From NCBI RefSeq assembly GCF_033473495.1, contig NC_088941.1, forward strand, positions 2,938,657 through 3,002,656: DNA of 64,000 nt, written 5' to 3'. The position numbers were made by a program, and so were the translations under genes. Shown piece after piece: positions 9,392 through 19,277 of this stretch. Source of the stretch: Cercospora beticola. Taxonomy: Eukaryota; Ascomycota; Dothideomycetes; Mycosphaerellales; Mycosphaerellaceae. The notes below the pieces were generated by a model. That model saw only the letters and a list, made by a program, of their open reading frames with translations. It was not told the DNA's origin and searched no databases. Every line of letters begins with the position of its first letter. Position 1 is the stretch's first letter.

Positions 9392-10759
9392 TCAATCGAA
9401 AGGCTGATCAACGGAAGTACCTACCAATCCATGCTCCTCCACGTACATCTCCATGCAAAGTCCGTTGCAGACGCAATCCCGCCAAGCCGCGCCGAGCAGA
9501 AGGAGTGAGTTTTGACCTTCTGGGCTAATGTCCACAGGCACTTTTGATTTGTGGTCCAATGGGTTGGCAGCCGGACTCGCAATACCGTCCTCGTCAACGC
9601 GTGAAACCACGGCATGTCGCTTCGCGTTCGCCCAATCAAGATATTTGCGTTGACCAAAGACTTCCGGGTTCAATATCGCCATGCGATAAGTAGTCGCAGC
9701 CAGGAGCGAAGTACCAGAGGTCTCGCCATCATAGTCCTTATCCTGCAAGTAGTTTCGTAATAGTCCAGATTCGTGATCGTCGCTGGAGATCACAGCGTCA
9801 AGGAGCTCTTTGATCCAGGAATCCAACTTTCTCTGATCGTCTGCAAGAGTGGCATTGTTGTGCGACCATGCACTGATCGTTGCCCTCAGTCTCGTCATAC
9901 CATATGATGTCCAAGCATTACCGCTACTCCAATAGCCTTCGTCCGAATCATCTGGTGAGCCGATGATATGCTTCCACAGACCATCATCGCTTCGCAGCAC
10001 ATCTCTATGAAGGCCAATCTGCACCACAGCCTCATGCACAAGGTCTGTGTCGTTCGTAGCCACTCCATAATATGCCAGAAAAGGCGGAAACATTGCCGGC
10101 GCATCTGACCACAGCTCGGCGTTCTCCCAGCGATGGCTGATCGCCCCGTTGACGTATCGTGGTGCTTGTCTTAGCAGCAGATCTTTCTGCCTTTCAGCAG
10201 CTTCTCGATACGCTTTACTGTTCCACGATCTCCGACCAAGCATCAAAGCTGCCATACCGAGTGCAGCAGGATCAGACACAGCGCCACTCTCTTCATCAAA
10301 TAGCGATTTGTCATGTGTTCGAATCCTGGGCTGGGCATACAGAGAGGCTTCATCTAATCGCAGACCAAGAGTAGGAAGCTCGCCTCCAGGAAACGGATCT
10401 GAGCCGAACACAGATCTCTCCGGATTGAAGATCTGCATTGTCGCTTCATGGGCATAGCCGATTTCCCAGCTGTGCGTGGCCTGTTCGTGTGCTTGGGACA
10501 AGGCAGCATTGATGCGGAAGCTGTAATCGAATGTCGCAATACAATCATCAAAGGTGGAAGTGTCTAGCCCTGACGGTCGCAAGAATCGTACGTAGAGAAG
10601 TGCGATGGCGACTGCTGCCACGGCGATATATGCTGGCATCCATTTTGTTGAAGCCGACCAGGTTCCTGGATCAGCCCATGACTGCGGACGAACATCTTGG
10701 ACTTCTGGAGCGTGAGATTTGATTGCTTTCTCGGACTTGCTCTTTGGTTCAGCTGCCAT
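9392..10759 (-). CDS. membrane-anchored six-hairpin glycosidase-like protein (GH88/GH105-type)
   Basis: 455 residues from ATG 10757-10759. Residues 42-60 form one hydrophobic helix after a charged N-terminus, which predicts a type II membrane anchor with the rest in the secretory lumen or outside the cell. The body has the alternating helical look of (alpha/alpha)6 glycosidases: H-R-W-E-N-A-E-L-W-S-D-A-P-A-M-F-P-P-F-L-A-Y-Y-G resembles the active-site region of unsaturated uronyl hydrolase-like proteins (GH88/GH105), and E-G-Y-W-S-S-G-N-A-W follows further on. Family members remove unsaturated galacturonyl or glucuronyl residues from pectin or glycosaminoglycan fragments, but many fungal members are uncharacterised, so the substrate is open. 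Three N-x-S/T sequons are compatible with secretion. The C-terminal codons could be altered by an unseen intron (a GTAGGT hexamer lies near the end). Confidence 0.75.
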   Translation of the reverse strand: MAAEPKSKSEKAIKSHAPEVQDVRPQSWADPGTWSASTKWMPAYIAVAAVAIALLYVRFLRPSGLDTSTFDDCIATFDYSFRINAALSQAHEQATHSWEIGYAHEATMQIFNPERSVFGSDPFPGGELPTLGLRLDEASLYAQPRIRTHDKSLFDEESGAVSDPAALGMAALMLGRRSWNSKAYREAAERQKDLLLRQAPRYVNGAISHRWENAELWSDAPAMFPPFLAYYGVATNDTDLVHEAVVQIGLHRDVLRSDDGLWKHIIGSPDDSDEGYWSSGNAWTSYGMTRLRATISAWSHNNATLADDQRKLDSWIKELLDAVISSDDHESGLLRNYLQDKDYDGETSGTSLLAATTYRMAILNPEVFGQRKYLDWANAKRHAVVSRVDEDGIASPAANPLDHKSKVPVDISPEGQNSLLLLGAAWRDCVCNGLCMEMYVEEHGLVGTSVDQPFD

Positions 10760-11238
10760 GGTGGCAATCGATAATAATTCTTACATTTTCATGTTGATGA
10801 AGAAGAGATGGAAGATCTTTCGGGCGTGGTTCCGGGCCGGTGGTCTCACTTGCAGCCAAGCAAAGCCAAGACCCCGGCCAACTTCCTCGCCCCGGCTCAC
10901 CTCACCTCGACAACTCCTTCACCTTCACCGTACACTGCATGAGAGTCGTACCTCCAACTTCCTGATTGCACACAGCACCGCGCCTTCTCGCTGTCTTACG
11001 TTGCGCAAGTTGCCTGAAAGCGGTCACAGATCAAGGCCAACTGCTACACCAGTAAGTTCCCCGCTTGGTGACACGGTGACACAGTCCGCAATGCCAAAGA
11101 ATTATTGCCTGCTGCTCTCCCACCTGTGCCCATTTCTACTCTTCAATCTCAGCTCTTAAATCTCGATGCCACGTTCACCTGCCCTGCCACGCGACTTGTT
11201 ACCGTGCGGTCCTCCATTCACATTTGCCTGCATCGAGG
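10760..11238. other. intergenic region between divergent genes
   Basis: Upstream of both the glycosidase (minus) and the F-box-like gene (plus), so it should carry both promoters. It is rich in CCTCACC/CTTCACC-type pyrimidine tracts, common in fungal 5' UTRs. No RNA gene or repeat was seen. Confidence 0.4.
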
Positions 11239-12077
11239 ATGACAGCTTCGCAGGAGGCAAGCCTACCCGGTATCCCGGCTGAGCTTCGACTTGCCATTTA
11301 CGATGCAGTCCTCAACACCGATGTCGACTGAAGATCCTTGAAGGTTGGGATCGAGGCTATGGAAGCCAAGGATCTTGGTCAAGACCAAGGAGAGACGAAC
11401 AGACCAAGCTTGCAATTCCTTGGTTTAGCTTGCTCCTTACCTGCAAGTCGATCCACGCTGAGCTCGAAGCATACATGAGCAAGACCATCGATGGCCTCTA
11501 CATTTGCGACATCGAGCGACGATCTCAAGATTATCTAGGATCTTTCTTCTGGCGCAGAATAGATTGCAATCCACGAAAGGTCAAGCACATGATCGTCAAT
11601 TTCCGGACAGAAGGAGGTCGGACCAGTAGCTTCTTTGGCGATGGTGGCCCTGTGCCAGTTGTCAGCGAGCTCTTTCAATCTCTCAATGTGTTGCTACACT
11701 GTGGGCCTCGCATGGACATTGACAAACCGCTGGCGGAGCCAATGTATATTGACAAGCTGACTATCGTTCCATCTGCCCCCGACTTGGACCCGAGAACGCA
11801 CCGGATGGATTCTGTAACCAATTTCCATCGCCGACTCAGGACTGCCGACCAACTTCGCAATTTTGTCGCGATAGTCTGCAACCAAGGAATAGTCTATGGG
11901 CTTGTCGACAGGTTTGAGGTCGTAATGGATGAGAAAACCGCTGAATCGGGCGCGAACATCTCGGGCATGGAAGTCAAAGATTGTGGCAGATGGGAATCGC
12001 CTGAACGTTGGCGTCAATATGGGTTTGAGTGGGGACTTGATCAGTTCCGGCGATCTTGTGCGCAGCCGGACTCGTAG
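11239..12077 (+). pseudogene. F-box-like protein gene, apparently frameshifted
   Basis: An ATG at 11239 opens a frame whose first 30 codons contain L-P-G-I-P-A-E-L-R-L-A-I-Y-D-A-V-L, the L-P-x-E-L-R-x-x-I-Y signature common in fungal F-box-like proteins. This frame stops at TGA 11329-11331. A second frame, offset by one base and open across the same point, continues with K-L-A-I-P-W-F-S-L-L-L-T-C-K-S-I-H-A-E-L, the usual downstream element of the same family (L-L-x-T-C-K-x-I-x-x-E), and runs to TAG at 12075-12077. No GT-AG pair joins the two frames sensibly. The simplest reading is one lost base near 11325-11331, as either a true null allele or a sequencing error. The remaining ~215 residues show no other domain. 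Such proteins usually lack a proven SCF role. Confidence 0.55.
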
Positions 12078-12891
12078 AGGCAGAAAGAATCCCGCATCCG
12101 GCGTCTGCTGCAGCATCTGATCTGTCAGAAGGAGGAGTCGCGGCCTCATGAGCTGCCCGCTTTGCAGGCAGTCCACTCGGACGATATGGATCTAACACGC
12201 TCTTTCAAGAAGGTGAACCGCACGAGGAAGCGAATTGGGGACTTGCCCATTGCCACTTTGAGAGACGCCAGCTCCAGACTAGTGCGTCAGGACTACCCGT
12301 TTTGAGGTTATGCTGCACGTGCGATGGCCGAATAGCCTTTCCAGCACAGAAAGCCAAGCCCTCTCTCGCAGCCCAATGGAAGACAATTTTCAAACTAGTC
12401 TAGTCTGGCAGTATTCATAAGCTCAGGAGGTCGATGACCCCAGGAACTTGAGGATCTTGATGGCTGGTCGGCAATTGTCAGAGCGTGGAACTCATGTTGT
12501 CTAGCATGTGCTCGCTGCATAGGCCCTCACTTGCCACCTGTCCACGAACTGCGTCAGTCGGAGCATACGTCACTCGTTCACTTCGGCGTGTGGCTCATGT
12601 CCGCCGATTGTGGAAGTCGCTAGGCACCTCTTGCAGCTTTGTCTCTCCAGTCAGCAGTCAGCGCACCTTTTGGGCTTCGACCGCATTCTCTCGACTCCAA
12701 GGCACTAACGTGAAACATTCCTCGCCTTCCCGTCCTCGCTTTCCCACCTCGTGTGTCTACGAAGCGACTCACATCATCACGACGACACTCGATACCGAGG
12801 CTTGCGAGTCACCAGCCACTGCGACAATCAGCAACATTGCACTTTCGAGTCGCTCTTTCATCGACGCCCCGCATTCTACAAGCTCGATACG
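12078..12891. other. intergenic region, no supported gene
   Basis: Between the F-box-like gene and the first of the tandem paralogues. Open frames around 12485-12982 overlap the start of the next gene out of frame and have Ser/Thr/His-rich composition without a domain. The final 150 bp are pyrimidine-rich, as in a fungal promoter and 5' UTR. Confidence 0.4.
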
Positions 12892-14127
12892 ATGGCCGTT
12901 GACGGGCGCACTGTTCCTGGTGCTACGGCAAGCGCACTCGGCTCCGCCCCAGACTCAACACCCACATCGCAACCACGCTTGACGCGTCTGCTGTATCAAC
13001 CCACTCCTCCTCTCCGTCCCTTGAAAGAAGAGGTACTGGCACTGATCGAGCCCTGGCGGGAGAGCTCGGAGCGACCGCCTTTTACTGCTGGGGAACTGGT
13101 CGTCATCATGCTGGTTCTCAACAACGAGAGAGGCCAAGGTCTCAGTGAAATGCACCTCTTTGTTCTCGAAACATACAAGTACTACCTCCGCCAATCGGTA
13201 CGCGCATACAATAATCAGATCGCGGCTGAGGCAGACCACTTCGAAGACAGGCTCCAGCACGTCGTCCCGGGGTTTTTCGAGGCCGTAAAGCACTTCGATC
13301 ATCCATGCTGTATCGGCGACCTTCAGGACTATACCCTGCAAGGCCACGTCGAGTTTTGCAGTACGGACTTCGAAGTCCGTCCCTCTGCTGCCCGTCTTTA
13401 CCTGCGTGACAGACTCGAGCTGCAGCCAAGACAAGGTACCTTCGACTTCATGGGTCTCGCCCCAGAGCTTCGCGAGAAGATCTATAAGATGCTCATGGTA
13501 TACCCTGAGCCTGGGTTGACGGTAGACGAGAAGGATCGAGCGCGAAACCTCACGGAAACTCGAGTGGGTGTATACTCTACGAGTGACGAGAACTTTGCGG
13601 ACTACGAGAAGTGGGATGTTCGAGGGAACTACATTGAAGTCGAAAGTCTGGCGAAAACTCTAGCGATCTTATGCATCTCGAAGCAGATCCGAAACGAGGC
13701 TCTTCCCGTATTTTATGGCCGCAACGCCTTCCAGATTGGCTCACTCGATCTGCTGCTTAGCAAACTTCAGATGTTGTCGTGCGACACTTTGCAGCAGATC
13801 AAGAGCCTTCGCATCGTTATGGAGCATCGTGATCTGTGCCTGGAGAGGTACCCATTGCAAGGTCTCGAGCTTTTGCTCTGCGAGCTGTCTCTGAAGAAGC
13901 TTGTGTTGATGGTGCCACGCAATACCGAGTTCTGGACATATTGCGGCGACATTGGCCACGAGTACGGCTCTGCCGCATCTCGTCGACCAATGGAAATGTA
14001 CAAGCTCCGTTACATCAAGGCGCTGGATGGCATCATCTCCCTTGCGCGGCGCACGAAAAACCCCGAAGTCGTAGGCGATGGGTTTCTGGTGCCGTGGCTA
14101 CGTGAGAGAATAGGGAGAGGCGCGTAG
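12892..14127 (+). CDS. F-box-like protein with forkhead-like N-terminal segment, tandem copy 1
   Basis: 411 residues from ATG 12892-12894. Residues 43-57 (L-K-E-E-V-L-A-L-I-E-P-W-R) precede a 38-residue segment, 61-98, that aligns without gaps to the start of a forkhead domain: R-P-P-F-T, G-E-L-V, a hydrophobic helix, L-S-E-M, then Y-K-Y-Y. The forkhead recognition helix (W-x-N-S-I-R-H) does not follow. Residues 183-208 (T-F-D-F-M-G-L-A-P-E-L-R-E-K-I-Y-K-M-L) form an F-box-like motif, followed by I-S-K-Q-I-R-N-E-A-L-P-V-F-Y-G-R-N, the usual companion of fungal F-box-like proteins. The function is unknown; substrate recruitment to an SCF ligase is possible but unproven. The adjacent gene at 14876 is a clear paralogue, so this is a local duplication. 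The frame is open 47 codons upstream without ATG. Confidence 0.8.
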   Translation: MAVDGRTVPGATASALGSAPDSTPTSQPRLTRLLYQPTPPLRPLKEEVLALIEPWRESSERPPFTAGELVVIMLVLNNERGQGLSEMHLFVLETYKYYLRQSVRAYNNQIAAEADHFEDRLQHVVPGFFEAVKHFDHPCCIGDLQDYTLQGHVEFCSTDFEVRPSAARLYLRDRLELQPRQGTFDFMGLAPELREKIYKMLMVYPEPGLTVDEKDRARNLTETRVGVYSTSDENFADYEKWDVRGNYIEVESLAKTLAILCISKQIRNEALPVFYGRNAFQIGSLDLLLSKLQMLSCDTLQQIKSLRIVMEHRDLCLERYPLQGLELLLCELSLKKLVLMVPRNTEFWTYCGDIGHEYGSAASRRPMEMYKLRYIKALDGIISLARRTKNPEVVGDGFLVPWLRERIGRGA

Positions 14128-14875
14128 AGTGGCGAAGAAGCATCGGACGGCCAAAGTTGGTACTTGGTCCAATCTGAACGTGGCAGAGGAAGGCAGCAAG
14201 ACATGCTTCGAATGCAAATCATCGCCTCAGTGGCCGCGGCGGACAGCCGTCTCGAAGCGTGAGTCATGGAAGGCTGTCGAAATACAGTGGACGTCTCAAG
14301 GAATGCCCACGCTATGCAGTCCAAACATCCGCGGCAGTGCACGTTGCGACCAGGCGGTCTATCTGCGAGGACAAACCTCCGCTACATCCAGTTTGAGAGA
14401 TGCAGAGACGATTCGAAATGCTTCCGCAGTGCATTTCGTGGGCTCGAGGTCGAAATCCACCATGCGCATATGTCGCTCAGGTTTTGCCTCAGGTCAAGTC
14501 TGATCGATTTTTTTTTATTTTGCGTATGCATGTGAAGTGGAGAATGTTGTTGCTGTTTGCTGTCTGCTGCCTGAGGCGTTTGAGGTCTCGTAATTTCGGT
14601 CATTCTGACACAACTCTTTTCACCTTCACCACTCATCTTGCGCCTGTACACCAATTCCTGCACGAGGTGCTGCAGCGCTCGAACGGACTTTCACTCAACT
14701 TACCCCTTGTCGCGAACACTCGCGCACATTCATTGCCCAAGGCGCCAAGGTGCTCTTCAAGCCGACGATACGATTTTCGCCACCACCAGACTCCTGACAC
14801 GCTCACGACAACTCCTTCAAACGCTATCCGCTGCATCTACGACGCCCCTGAGCTCAGAACTCGACGCTGCTGGCA
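14128..14875. other. spacer between tandem paralogues
   Basis: 748 bp between two same-strand duplicated genes. It includes a TTTTTTTT run near 14510-14518 that could mark a 3' end, and a pyrimidine-rich stretch before the second start codon. No gene was seen. Confidence 0.4.
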
Positions 14876-16099
14876 ATGTCGGCCGAAGTACTAGATACCG
14901 GTACAGCCACCACCGATCTCTCTGAAAGACTGGAGTATGTGCCCACGCCGGAGCCGACACCACTGCGCGATGAAGTCGCCGCGTTGATCGAGCCATGGCG
15001 CAATGCCGATACGAAGCCACCGTTCACAACGGGCGAACTCATCGTGATTGTCTTCGTGATCATGGGGAAGGAGCAGATGTCTGAAACCGAGATACACTCC
15101 AACATTCTTCGAAGGTTCTCTTATTATTGCAATCTGGCAATTGACTCCTTGACGTACATAGTCGAAAAGACGTGTGACGACGGACTGGACGAAGGATTTG
15201 ACTCGCCCATCGATGACTTCTACGATGCGCTGCGCGATTCTGAGCTGCCAGTACGTCGCAAATACATCGACTCGTTTCACTCAGGTTATGAGGACGCCTC
15301 AACGTTGGTGAAGATCTTCTTGCCAGCCGCCCGCATATATTTGCGACATCAATTGGAGCCTGAGCGCCTGGGAACCTTTGACTTCATGGGATTGCCCGCA
15401 GAGTTGCGCGAGAAGGTCTACAAGATGCTGCTTATCTATCCGAAGCGCGGGCTATGTATTTCATCGTCATTCCCGGATGGATTTGTAGGTCTCGTGCTCA
15501 CACCGAGACAGCGAGATTCGCCTCTTGCAGTGTGGGAAGCTTTCGAGAAACGCAAATACGAGCTGGTATGCCTACCGAAGATGCGCGAGGTCCTCTCTAT
15601 TCTGCGGGTGTCCAAGCAGATCTGCTCTGAAACGCTGCCAATTTTCTACCGCAACAACCTCTTCCACTTTCCCTCTCTAGAAGAGCTTCAGAAAGCACTG
15701 GGTATTGTGGGGCGGGAAGTAAGACAAATGATCGATCACATGCAGATCGACCTTCACTGCCTCTGTGAACTTGATCCATCATTTAGGAAAGCCCATGGTT
15801 TTGTTATCTTGTTTCCCGATCTAGCTCCGAAGACGCTGGTGCTGCAGCGGCCAGCCACTGTCTTTCCTCAGATGTGTCTATACGAGGATCCCGCTTCTGT
15901 CGAACGGCGGACCTCATTCGAGATGAATCCAAGTCTCATGGAGTTCGTTGCTCTTGCGCAGCGAGCTAAGAAGCTCGAGGTCAGAGGAAATGTTAGATTG
16001 AAGACTTGGCTGGAGAAGAAGTTGACCGAATCGGGAAACGTGGTCACAAATGACACAGGCAAGATGGACTCGTCCAAGCAGGCTATTTGCGAGCCTTAA
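14876..16099 (+). CDS. F-box-like protein with forkhead-like N-terminal segment, tandem copy 2
   Basis: 407 residues from ATG 14876-14878, paralogous to the gene ending at 14127. Shared landmarks in the same order: P-L-R-D-E-V-A-A-L-I-E-P-W-R (29-42); forkhead-like segment 47-84 (K-P-P-F-T, G-E-L-I-V-I, S-E-T-E-I, F-S-Y-Y); F-box-like motif 165-190 (L-G-T-F-D-F-M-G-L-P-A-E-L-R-E-K-V-Y-K-M-L); and V-S-K-Q-I-C-S-E-T-L-P-I-F-Y-R-N-N. This copy matches the forkhead pattern better (K-P-P and E-I are exact). The two proteins have diverged widely outside these blocks, so the duplication is not recent. No recognition helix of a true forkhead domain is visible. A role in DNA binding is therefore not supported, only a shared structural element. 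Single exon. Confidence 0.8.
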   Translation: MSAEVLDTGTATTDLSERLEYVPTPEPTPLRDEVAALIEPWRNADTKPPFTTGELIVIVFVIMGKEQMSETEIHSNILRRFSYYCNLAIDSLTYIVEKTCDDGLDEGFDSPIDDFYDALRDSELPVRRKYIDSFHSGYEDASTLVKIFLPAARIYLRHQLEPERLGTFDFMGLPAELREKVYKMLLIYPKRGLCISSSFPDGFVGLVLTPRQRDSPLAVWEAFEKRKYELVCLPKMREVLSILRVSKQICSETLPIFYRNNLFHFPSLEELQKALGIVGREVRQMIDHMQIDLHCLCELDPSFRKAHGFVILFPDLAPKTLVLQRPATVFPQMCLYEDPASVERRTSFEMNPSLMEFVALAQRAKKLEVRGNVRLKTWLEKKLTESGNVVTNDTGKMDSSKQAICEP

Positions 16100-16524
16100 A
16101 ATGATCTGTCTTAGGCAAAATGCCGCTCGAAGCTAAGATCATTCGGGAGATTGGTGCTGGGTGCATAGGAGCCGCTACCCGACAGACATGACCTGGTAAT
16201 CGGCGTGTTTACTTGACAAATGGCGCACGACGGCCTCTACATACCTGACCGCGGCCCCAAGGACTCTCAGGGCAGAAGTCACTCGAAATTGCATGGGACG
16301 GCCTACAAAGTCCCTGCGCAGGTCATGCCAGGGTCGAGCGATGCATACAGCCGCATGAACGAGCTTTGCAAGTCTCTAGGGACCATAGATCACAGCGCAC
16401 ATCTGCATCGTTGCATCCAAGACGATAGACGATGATCGTTGTAGAATAGACGAATAAAAGCCCTTACTTTCACTCTCACTCTTCCGCACCTGGCTTTCCT
16501 TGCCACGTGTCCTGCGATTTGCAC
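16100..16524. other. intergenic region between convergent genes
   Basis: Between the second F-box-like gene and the 3' end of the RGS-LOV gene. A 71-codon plus-strand frame (16220-16435) has an ATG but no family character, and I do not call it. No repeat was seen. Confidence 0.4.
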
Positions 16525-18616
16525 TCAGGCTTGACCGCCTCCAACCAACGCCAAACACAACACAACCCACTCTGTCTTTCCTTGAACATCTTTTAAAGGC
16601 GTCCAATGCGTCATGAATTTCTCATCACCTCGATATACCACTGATCGTTTCGTCTGCAAGTGTAACGCTACCGAGATAGGATTCCCCTTCTTCAACGAAC
16701 TCCGAACTTTCGACGTCCAGTCAGTCTTCTCGCGCTTTTTCATATTGTCTTTGAGGAAGTTGAAGACGTGTCGTGAAGTGTATTGGTTTGGTCGTGGGGC
16801 TCGATCGGCGGTCATGGCGTTGCTGTTGGAGGGTAGGAGGACGGAGGAGATTCCTGCGGAAGAGAATTGGATCGTCATGCTTGGGTAGCCGATGACGAGG
16901 TACTGCTCGGCCATGAATTAGCATCCAATACTGTCAAAATGACTTTGATACTCCACTGCGTAATGGGCTTACCTTCGAGTATGCATTGTAGAAGTTCTCA
17001 ATTCGATCTGTCAACGCTATGTCCTGATTCCGCGCGACCAAGCTCCTTTCAAGTCCTGGTTCGGGAGCAACTTCAGCTTTCTCTCGATAGCGTAGCGATT
17101 TGAGGTGCTCGACCCTTCGTGCGAGTTCTGAGGCCGGACTCTCGTTTTTGGTACGTTCACTCGTTTGCTCTCGTTCCTGCTCGGACTGGTGATCCGGCGA
17201 GATTGCTAGGATTTTCATGATGCCCGCTTTATCTTGTATCGTGCTCGAGCAGTTGACTTGGCCGCCGATGTAGAATGCCACCTGTCCACGGGAATCTAGT
17301 AGAGGGGCTGCATGTGCTGTTAGAGTTGAGTGTGCTTTGTACGCAATGAGACGATGCATACCTGTGTAGAGTAGGTTCCAGAAGGGCTCGCCATTTTTCC
17401 GATAGTTGAGCAGGAACTCGACTGATTCCTTTTGAGTGCGGATGCAATGACGGATCCGATCTACTGATGATGCATCTGTGTCTCTTCCTTGTAGGAACCT
17501 ACAATTTCGAGGAATGATGTCTTTGCGTTGATACCCGGTCACTGCAACGAATCCATCCGAGGCATACACAATGGGATTATCGACTTGACTAGACCCATAC
17601 TTAGTGCGTGGTTTCCAATTGAGTCCGTCATGATGCTCACCTTGGTTTTGTTAGGCAGAAACAGTCACCTAGTCCCTGGAACCTGTGACGATCACCGCTC
17701 AATGCTTCCGATGCTCCCAGCGTCATTTGCAAACGGACAAAGTGTGGATAAGATTGCGTGTAAATGGTTTCTTGCACCGTGTTCTCCGCTTCATTGAACA
17801 TATTCTTCATACCTGGCTGAGTCTCTCGCAGTACGGTCCCGACGTTGGTACGCAATTCGTTGTTCATCTGAGGTGGGAGAACGACACGTGCGGGAGGCGT
17901 GGTGTTGAGATATCGTTCATCAATGCTGGCGATGGCCGAGTATGATTCCTCCATGATCTTGCGATGTTGTTGAACCTGCGCACCCCATCAGCATTGACCA
18001 AGACACGATTGCCAGCCTGCCCTACCTGGTCCAGGAATGACATGTGCTTGGAACCTATCAGAACTTTTGTGAACTCGCGCAAACGATATTTTGCTGGTGG
18101 GTTATCCAATGCATCCAGAAATGTCTCCCTGCTCAAGATGTCTTGCATCATCCTCGGGCTGGCCCCAGGTTCTAGCGTCTTTCGTAATGCAGAATAGGCA
18201 CTATAGGCCTGGGACGACCCATCGGGAAGAGGTGGTAAAGACACGACACTCCCATTTGTCGGGTCTTGTGAGCGTGCAGAGGAGGGCTCAGATGAATCTC
18301 CGCTGGGGGTCGCTGACGCACGCGCGCTGTCCACTCGAATCGCACTCTCCGTGGGAGATACACGCTTCGTCTGCTCGTCAGTTGCTTTGTCGTTGGCTTG
18401 CAGCTCAAACGGGCCATGAGACTGGTGCTGATGTCCATCCGAATTGGCCCTCGCTTTTGAGTAGAGCTCTCTACCATACCAGCCACTTTCGCGCTGCTCA
18501 TCTGTTGACCGCGGTTTGACTACTGTCAGGGGATCTGGAAAGTCAAAGTTGAACCCAGTTGATTGCATGTTATTCTCGGACACGACTGCCCTCGCCGTCG
18601 GCCATGGTTGTGTCAT
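16525..18616 (-). CDS. RGS-LOV blue-light photoreceptor (BcLOV4-like), five exons
   Basis: Exons (minus strand): 18616-18026, 17975-17641, 17588-17362, 17307-16973, 16902-16525. Introns are 50, 52, 54 and 70 nt, each GT-AG with a CTAA/CTGA-type branch site, and frame is kept throughout, giving 621 residues. After a disordered N-terminus, about 160-280 reads as an RGS domain: L-R-E-F-T-K-V-L, then F-N-E-A-E-N-T-V-Q-E-T-I-Y-T-Q-S-Y-P-H-F-V (fused across intron 1). A LOV domain follows from about 302, with D-N-P-I-V-Y-A-S-D-G-F and R-N-C-R-F-L-Q. Its photoreactive flavin-adduct cysteine is C338. A conserved C-terminal PAS-like region (Y-L-V-I-G-Y-P ... W-T-P-L-K-D) ends the protein. In Botrytis the family member BcLOV4 moves to the membrane in blue light. 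Odd point: the residue two before N of the G-x-N-C-R-F-L-Q motif is Pro335 instead of Gly. Confidence 0.88.
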
Positions 18617-19277
18617 AATTGTTAGTGATGGGATACAGGATGAATCTCAGCGTGACGGTAGATTAGCCGATTTTGCGAGACGGAAAGATCAGAGCGCAGA
18701 AGTATGCTGTCCATGCCGTGATATTGACCGATGGCATTGTCAACGCTATGTAGCCTGCAGTCTCCTTGCATGATCATGTCGTAGGCCAACGATAACAATT
18801 TGTGATCGTGACCGAATGCCCAATATAAAGTGCGCGTCGAGTGTTACAGATCATTCCTACCGATTGGATGTCGGATTTTTAGGCGAGTATCGGCAAGCTG
18901 CTGGCTCCCCTCAACCAAAGCCCGAAGATTGCCACACGGCAGACGGGACACGAATCTCGTCATCGAACGATGAAAATGAGCCAATGAGGCTTTGTACTGC
19001 ACGATCTAGATCTTTCACATGTGGTACCCACGTGTGGAAGTGGCAAGTCTTGCTCCTGACCAGGATCCTGGGGCGTGCTCGGAGCAAACTCCTGGCTCGG
19101 GGCCCCGATTACGTGCAGAGAAGTAGGTGAATGCAGCATTCGCCTGTAGAATCCCAGCGTTGTCGATCCTCCATGTGCAAGCCTTTTTGCTCGACTGAAA
19201 ATACACGAGTCCATGGTCTTGCAGTCGAAGAAGGTCTTCGATTCTCGCCCGACATTTGAGGCAAATCAGACGCCAAG
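18617..19277. other. promoter region of the RGS-LOV gene
   Basis: Upstream of the RGS-LOV start codon and downstream of the next minus-strand gene. The region is long enough for a regulated promoter. I did not find a clear light-response (GATCGATC-like) pair, and nothing codes convincingly. Confidence 0.4.

Noticed and set aside
16220..16435. 71-codon frame between the second F-box-like gene and the RGS-LOV gene
   Set aside because: It has an ATG but no recognisable features, and frames of this length are expected by chance.
17864..17975. Unspliced reading of RGS-LOV exon 1 through intron 1
   Set aside because: The unspliced frame ends soon after without domain sense, while removal of 17976-18025 joins two parts of a recognisable RGS domain in frame.
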